Assembly (NCBI GenBank): GCA_003244035.1
Contig: QHBV01000089.1
Span: 7,774-13,624 of the forward strand
Direction: 5' to 3'
Source of the DNA: Solirubrobacterales bacterium
Lineage (GTDB): Bacteria > Actinomycetota > Thermoleophilia > Solirubrobacterales > Solirubrobacteraceae
Length of the DNA stretch: 5,851 nucleotides
Below the pieces are notes generated by a model that made no database searches, was not told the origin of the DNA, and was given only the letters and a program-made list of their open reading frames with translations. Within the stretch, counting starts at the first letter, position 1. Every line of letters starts with the position of its first letter. Made by a program: the position numbers and the translations under genes. This document shows positions 4,970 through 5,851 of the stretch, piece by piece.

Positions 4970-5730
4970 TGCCCGTACCGCCCGCCCGCAACGTCGAAGC
5001 GCAGCTGCCCGAGCCGGCGGCGCGACCGGACGGGGCCCCGCGCCAGAAGGCGGTCACGATCGGCGCCGTCTGCAAGGCACTCGAGCAGGAGTTTCCCGAG
5101 ATCTCGATCTCGAAGATCCGCTACCTCGAGGATCAGAAGCTGCTCGCCCCGCGTCGCACGCAAGGTGGGTATCGCCTCTACACGCAGACTGACATCCAGC
5201 GACTGAGAACGATTCTGCGTCTGCAGCGCGACGAGTTCCTGCCACTTCGCGTGATTCGCCAGGAGCTGGCGGGAGGGCGCTCGGAGCGCGAAGTGTCGGC
5301 CCCCGGCGATGGTCGCGCGCTGCGGCGCGCGCTGATGACCGCGCGCGAAAGTGGCGCCCTGTACTCCCTGGAGGACGTGGTGCAGGAGACCGGGGCGGAT
5401 CCGAAGCTCGTGGCGGAGCTGGTCGAGTTCGGCGTGATCAAGGGGGAGACGCGCGCCGGCGTGAGCTGTTACGACGAGACCGAGCGGGAGATCGTCAGGG
5501 CCGTCTCCGAGCTCGCGCGCTACGGCGTCGGGGGGCGCAACCTGCGGGTCTTTCGCAGCTCCGCGGACCGCGAGGCGCAACTGCTGCAGAGCATCCTGGC
5601 CCCGGCACTGCGCTCGCGCAACCCCGAGCGGCGCAAGGAGGCGGTGCAGACGCTCGAGAACCTCGCGTCGGTCACGACCCACCTGAAGCACCTGCTGCTG
5701 ATCCGCGATCTGCGCAAGATCGCCACGTAG
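4969..5730 (+). CDS. ftsR: MerR-family transcriptional regulator, FtsR-like
   Basis: The 253-residue protein has a 28-residue Pro/Ala-rich lead, then a MerR winged-helix DNA-binding domain at about 29-100 (VTIGAVCKAL, ISKIRYLEDQKLL, GGYRLYTQTDIQRL, LPLRVIRQEL). A second helical region at about 130-253 contains YDETEREIVRA and ARYGVGGRNLRVFRSSADRE. This two-part form and the wording of the helix-turn-helix fit the Rv1828/FtsR group, which lies directly after garA/odhI in Mycobacterium and Corynebacterium; in the latter FtsR affects ftsZ expression and cell division. There is no metal-binding cysteine pattern typical of metal-sensing MerR proteins. The ATG shares one base with the garA stop (TGATG), so translation is probably coupled. 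The frame is open further upstream to 4564, but that would lie inside garA and adds low-complexity Arg-rich sequence. Confidence 0.88.
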   Translation: MPVPPARNVEAQLPEPAARPDGAPRQKAVTIGAVCKALEQEFPEISISKIRYLEDQKLLAPRRTQGGYRLYTQTDIQRLRTILRLQRDEFLPLRVIRQELAGGRSEREVSAPGDGRALRRALMTARESGALYSLEDVVQETGADPKLVAELVEFGVIKGETRAGVSCYDETEREIVRAVSELARYGVGGRNLRVFRSSADREAQLLQSILAPALRSRNPERRKEAVQTLENLASVTTHLKHLLLIRDLRKIAT

Positions 5731-5735
5731 CGGCC

Positions 5736-5765
5736 GTTCGGTCGGTTCGGGTTCGGTTCGGTTCG
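5736..5765 (+). repeat. GTTCG pentamer tract in the ftsR-apt gap
   Basis: Six near-perfect copies of the 5-base unit, two interruptions included: GTTCG at 5736, 5745, 5751, 5756 and 5761, a shortened GTCG at 5741, and one extra G at 5750. The tract fills most of the 35 bases between the ftsR stop and the presumed apt start and ends directly at the GTG. It leaves no room for a purine-rich ribosome binding site. Confidence 0.75.
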
Positions 5766-5851
5766 GTGAGCGGCGAAGGTCCCGGTTCAGCTACGGTCGA
5801 CCTGCGTTCGCTCGTCCGGGACATCCCGAACTTCCCGAGCCCGGGGGTCGT
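5766..5851 (+). CDS. apt: Adenine phosphoribosyltransferase, N-terminal fragment cut by the window end
   Basis: Apt salvages adenine with phosphoribosyl pyrophosphate to make AMP in the cytoplasm. Only 28 codons are visible. After a short polar lead (SGEGPGSAT) comes VDLRSLVRDIPNFPSPGVV, which fits the conserved start of bacterial Apt (a DLR...IRD.PDFPKPGI pattern from memory). GTG at 5766 is the only plausible start in this frame between the previous gene and the conserved block. No Shine-Dalgarno is seen, only the GTTCG tract. The catalytic PRPP-binding loop lies outside the window, so intactness cannot be judged. Confidence 0.8.
   Translation, partial: MSGEGPGSATVDLRSLVRDIPNFPSPGV

Noticed and set aside
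5736..5765. CRISPR-like array
   Set aside because: Units are 5 bases with no spacers; this is a simple tandem repeat.

Overview
The window is compact, very GC-rich, gene-dense bacterial chromosome with NTG starts and gene order that points to a basal actinobacterium, most likely Thermoleophilia (Solirubrobacterales-like). Three things support this. A pgsA / FHA (GarA-like) / MerR (FtsR-like) cluster matches the actinobacterial locus known from Mycobacterium and Corynebacterium. A very small single-motif RsiG-like protein is the form known from the deepest actinobacterial branches. The ispG to proS neighbourhood is also actinobacterial. The taxonomic placement is inference from recalled family knowledge, not from a search.

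Layout. 1..1023 (+) is the 3' part of ispG (isoprenoid precursor synthesis, MEP pathway). 1024..1130 holds two strong hairpins between convergent genes. 1131..1739 (-) is a Mn-type superoxide dismutase with its own ribosome binding site. 1740..1812 is an AT-richer divergent promoter region containing a perfect GAAC-N4-GTTC palindrome. 1813..3516 (+) is proS (prolyl-tRNA synthetase with editing domain). 3529..4170 (+) is a CDP-alcohol phosphatidyltransferase (pgsA-like). A good vegetative-type promoter (TTGACC, 16 bases, TATACT) overlaps its stop codon and starts a signalling/regulatory group: 4234..4488 rsiG-like, 4502..4969 zinc-ribbon plus FHA (GarA-like), 4969..5730 MerR-type regulator (FtsR-like), the last two joined by a TGATG overlap. 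A GTTCG pentamer tract fills the 35-base gap before the start of apt (5766.., truncated by the window end). No stretch over 110 bases lacks a gene, and no RNA gene, CRISPR array or mobile element was seen.

How they fit. ispG, proS, pgsA and apt are housekeeping genes. The distinctive part is 4167..5730: a probable cyclic-di-GMP-responsive anti-sigma protein, a phospho-dependent FHA switch and a cell-division-type MerR regulator in one short transcription unit. That would place second-messenger signalling, Ser/Thr-kinase signalling and transcription control under one promoter. The best candidate for something under-described here is the RsiG-like protein with a His in place of the signature Gln, and its linkage to the GarA/FtsR module.
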